Shown here piece after piece: positions 41,317 through 43,445 of a stretch of DNA of 43,445 nt. Numbering within the stretch: the stretch's first letter is position 1; every line of letters starts with the position of its first letter. Position numbers and translations under genes: made by a program. Source of the stretch: Clostridia bacterium (lineage in GTDB: Bacteria > Bacillota > Clostridia > Oscillospirales > CAG-272). The DNA lies in NCBI GenBank assembly GCA_017501545.1, contig JAFVWS010000006.1, forward strand, positions 1-43,445, read 5' to 3'. The notes below the pieces were generated by a model. It was not told the DNA's origin, did no database searches, and worked only from the letters and a program-made list of their open reading frames with translations.

Positions 41317-42213
41317 ATGTTTTTATTTATGGCTGGTGAAACTGCAGCTGAACCAACATTTTGGGAAAAGGTAGGAGAGTTCTTCGCTGGAGTTTGGGAG
41401 CATCTTTTGAAGTTCTTTAAAACACCAATAGTTGGAAGGACCCCTGCTGAATGGTGCATTCGTGTTGTTGTTGCTCTCGCTATTTTGATTATCGGTTGCA
41501 TTGTTGTAAAAAGAATTGCAAAGAATATCGAAAATGGCAAGCTGTTTAAAAAGGTTAATAAGACAGTTAGAGTGTTCTTAAAGCATCTAATATCCGTGGC
41601 ACTTTATTTAGTTGTTGCAGTTGCAATTATTTCAACACTTGGATTTAATATGACAGCACTCTCTGCTGTTATCGCTTCCTGTGGCTTGGCTATTGGTCTT
41701 GCGCTTCAGGGTGGACTTTCAAATATCGCGGGTGGAGTTATGCTCGTAATATTTAAGCCATTTGAAATCGGCGATTATGTTGAAAGCTCGGGCGTTAGCG
41801 GTACAGTTGTTGACATTGGCTTATTCTATTCAACACTCACAACCCCAGACAACAAAAAGGTTGTAGTGCCAAATGGTACAATTTCTAACAATGTAATTAC
41901 AAACTATTCAGCACACGATACAAGAAGAATTGACTTTGACTTCTCAATTTCATATTCTGCAAACATAGACACAGCAAGAAAGGTTCTTTATGCGTGCGCA
42001 AAGGCAGATGAAAAGATTCTTCAAGATCCATTGCCAGAGGTTATGATTGTTTCACACAACGAAAGTGGAATTACAATTAGACTTAGAGTTTGGGTTAAAA
42101 ACGCAGACTACTGGGATGTATACTTCCCAATGTATGAGCAGGTTAAGCGTAGCTTCGACGAGTACGGAGTTGAAATTCCTTACCCACACCTCAATATTAC
42201 AATTGATAAATAA
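41317..42213 (+). CDS. mscS: Small-conductance mechanosensitive channel, MscS family
   Basis: A 298-aa protein. A short amphipathic N-terminal segment precedes three membrane helices (about 48-66, 85-108, 112-140). TM3 contains the Ala/Gly-rich pore pattern GLAIGLALQGGLSNIAGGVMLVIFKPFEIGDYV. The beta domain (VVPNGTISNNVITNYSAHDTRRIDFDFSISY) and alpha/beta vestibule follow. It releases solutes on hypo-osmotic shock. GGAGG lies before ATG 41317. An in-frame Met at residue 5 is an alternative start. It is a single gene with its own promoter and terminator. Confidence 0.95.
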   Translation: MFLFMAGETAAEPTFWEKVGEFFAGVWEHLLKFFKTPIVGRTPAEWCIRVVVALAILIIGCIVVKRIAKNIENGKLFKKVNKTVRVFLKHLISVALYLVVAVAIISTLGFNMTALSAVIASCGLAIGLALQGGLSNIAGGVMLVIFKPFEIGDYVESSGVSGTVVDIGLFYSTLTTPDNKKVVVPNGTISNNVITNYSAHDTRRIDFDFSISYSANIDTARKVLYACAKADEKILQDPLPEVMIVSHNESGITIRLRVWVKNADYWDVYFPMYEQVKRSFDEYGVEIPYPHLNITIDK

Positions 42214-42216
42214 TTC

Positions 42217-42248
42217 AAAAAAGCTGTTGCATCGCAACAGCTTTTTCT
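42217..42248. terminator. Bidirectional terminator between mscS and clpC
   Basis: AAGCTGTTGC / GCAACAGCTT with loop ATC, flanked by AAAA and TTTT. Confidence 0.9.
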
Positions 42249-42280
42249 TATTTTATTTAGCCCTGTGTCGAAATTTGTGC

Positions 42281-43445
42281 CTATTTAAAAATAAGCTCAC
42301 CATTTTTGGCACTCACTTTAACGCTTGCCCCTTCAGAAATTTCCTTTTCAAGTATTTTTTTGGAAAGCGGATTTTCTATAAGATTTGTAATGGTGCGTCT
42401 AAGGGGCCTTGCACCATATATCTTGTCAAAGCTTTTTTCAGATAAATACTCAATGGCTGAATCATCAAATGAAAGCTTGATTCCAATATTTTTTGCTAAT
42501 TTGGAAACCTCGCTTAGCATATTTTTGCAAATCTCCTTTATCCCTTCAAGGCTCAGCTTGTTAAAAATTATGATTTCATCAAGTCTGTTTAAAAACTCAG
42601 GATTGAATTCGGATTTCAAAGCATCATTAATTCGTGATTTCATCTCCTCATATTCAATTTCAAGAGGCTTTTTTTCACCAAAACCAAGATTTTTTGGCTC
42701 AGTAATATTTTTTGCACCTATATTTGAGGTCAAAATCATAATTGTATTTTTGAAATCGACGCACCGTCCTTGAGAGTCAGTTAGTGAGCCGTCCTCTAAA
42801 ATTTGCAAAAGGATATTATAAATATCACTGTGCGCCTTTTCTATTTCGTCAAATAAAACGACAGAGTAGGGCTTTAGTCTAACAAGGGATGTAAGCTTTC
42901 CACCTTCGTCATAACCAACATACCCTGGTGGTGCGCCGATCAGCTTTGAAACGGAGTGCTTTTCCATATATTCCGACATATCAAGCCTGATAAAGCTTTC
43001 TCGCGTGCCAAAAACATGCTTTGCAATGCTTTTTGCAAGCTCAGTTTTGCCAACTCCAGTTGGACCTAAAAACAGAAAAGAGCCAAGAGGTCTTTTGGGA
43101 TCCTTCAGTCCAACACGTCCACGTCTGATCGAGTCGCAAACTGATGAAATTGCCTCACCTTGTCCTACAATCTCACGCCTTAGCTTCGACTCAAGCTCGT
43201 TAAGCTCCTTATTTTCCTGCTTGCTAATTTTAGAAACAGGAATACCAGTCCACTGCGTTACAATCTCAGCAATATCGTTTTCACCGATTATCCCACGCTC
43301 TGATTCTATAAGCCTTTCGCGCTTTGATTTTTCCTTGCTATATAGAATTTTATAATGCACCTCATCATCACGAATTTTCGATGCCAGCTCAAAGTTTTGT
43401 GATAGAATCGCATTTTCCTTTTCACTTGATAAAGATTTAATTTTC
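42281..43445 (-). CDS. clpC: ATP-dependent Clp protease ATPase subunit ClpC (3' part; 5' end beyond window)
   Basis: The frame is open from the right edge of the window to the stop at 42281, about 388 codons. The first visible residues include SSEKENAILSQNFELASKIRDDE, a UVR-type motif typical of the ClpC middle region; this favours ClpC over ClpB. The D2 AAA+ module is intact: Walker A GPTGVGKTELAKS, Walker B VVLFDEIEKAH, LTDSQGRCVDF, LTSNIGAKNI and the C-terminal GARPLRRTI. The GTG at 43358-43360 is an internal Val codon, not the start. The protein unfolds substrates for ClpP and often controls competence, stress and sporulation. Whether mcsA/mcsB/ctsR lie upstream cannot be seen. Confidence 0.92.
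   Translation of the reverse strand, partial: KIKSLSSEKENAILSQNFELASKIRDDEVHYKILYSKEKSKRERLIESERGIIGENDIAEIVTQWTGIPVSKISKQENKELNELESKLRREIVGQGEAISSVCDSIRRGRVGLKDPKRPLGSFLFLGPTGVGKTELAKSIAKHVFGTRESFIRLDMSEYMEKHSVSKLIGAPPGYVGYDEGGKLTSLVRLKPYSVVLFDEIEKAHSDIYNILLQILEDGSLTDSQGRCVDFKNTIMILTSNIGAKNITEPKNLGFGEKKPLEIEYEEMKSRINDALKSEFNPEFLNRLDEIIIFNKLSLEGIKEICKNMLSEVSKLAKNIGIKLSFDDSAIEYLSEKSFDKIYGARPLRRTITNLIENPLSKKILEKEISEGASVKVSAKNGELIFK

Noticed and set aside
43358..43360. GTG start giving a 359-aa Clp protein
   Set aside because: The frame stays open upstream to the window edge and encodes a UVR-type ClpC motif, so this is an internal codon and the gene is truncated by the window.

Overview
This window looks like a chromosomal piece of a low-GC, endospore-forming member of the Clostridia, probably an uncultured gut lineage. 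The reasons are spmA/spmB, a spoVAC-AD-AE operon, a SpoVB-like flippase and a SleB-like hydrolase, an AbrB-type regulator, RNase J, EF-P beside a Cys/Asp-rich CD1247-type protein, and cytoplasmic host-glycan glycosidases (GH95, GH38). Promoters are strikingly uniform: a TTGxxx box, a 17-nt spacer and TAxAAT, often with an upstream TGn. All taxonomic and functional calls come from reading motifs by eye; no database search was possible.

Layout. 1-131 is a noncoding array of small hairpins. 245-8169 holds two large secreted paralogues (962 and 1589 aa), each with its own promoter and a near-identical terminator. 8241-13912 holds a HAD phosphatase, lepA, hemW, a membrane-bound XRE regulator and a DegV protein. 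14438-20168 is a minus-strand operon: heterodimeric ABC exporter, pyruvate kinase, lipoprotein. It is flanked by two inverted copies of a roughly 440-bp noncoding element (13972-14414 and 20316-20752). 20772-24229 carries spmA, spmB, a small membrane protein and RNase J. 24364-27768 is an abrB-like/GH95 fucosidase/D-amino acid transaminase operon. 27797-33447 holds the SleB-like hydrolase, SpoVB-like flippase and GH38 mannosidase. 33575-39299 holds tcdA, a small secreted paralogue of the first two proteins, an Xaa-Pro peptidase, efp, the CD1247-like protein, a TIM-barrel isomerase and a Gfo/Idh/MocA dehydrogenase. 39341-41167 is spoVAC-AD-AE, then mscS and the 3' part of clpC, which runs off the right edge.

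The most unusual item is the inverted pair of elements. Copy 1 is bracketed by a perfect 8-bp direct repeat (AAGCTTAT). Removing one repeat plus the element restores an intrinsic terminator with a 12-bp stem, so the element appears to have inserted into a terminator loop. Both copies have imperfect terminal inverted repeats, a conserved structured core of about 140 bp, and between them a variable array of 3-nt or 4-nt-loop micro-hairpins. The hairpins are separated by a short word that is constant within a copy but different between copies (AGTGAAGTT in one, GTTATGA in the other). This looks like a non-autonomous, terminator-targeting mobile element with a diversifying hairpin array.

A second theme is a family of three secreted proteins (245-3133, 3400-8169, 34295-35020) that share an uncharacterised C-terminal domain of about 120 residues. 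The largest adds a beta-solenoid with a repeated Ser/Thr-Tyr ladder. The sporulation, glycan-use and translation-factor genes are otherwise conventional.
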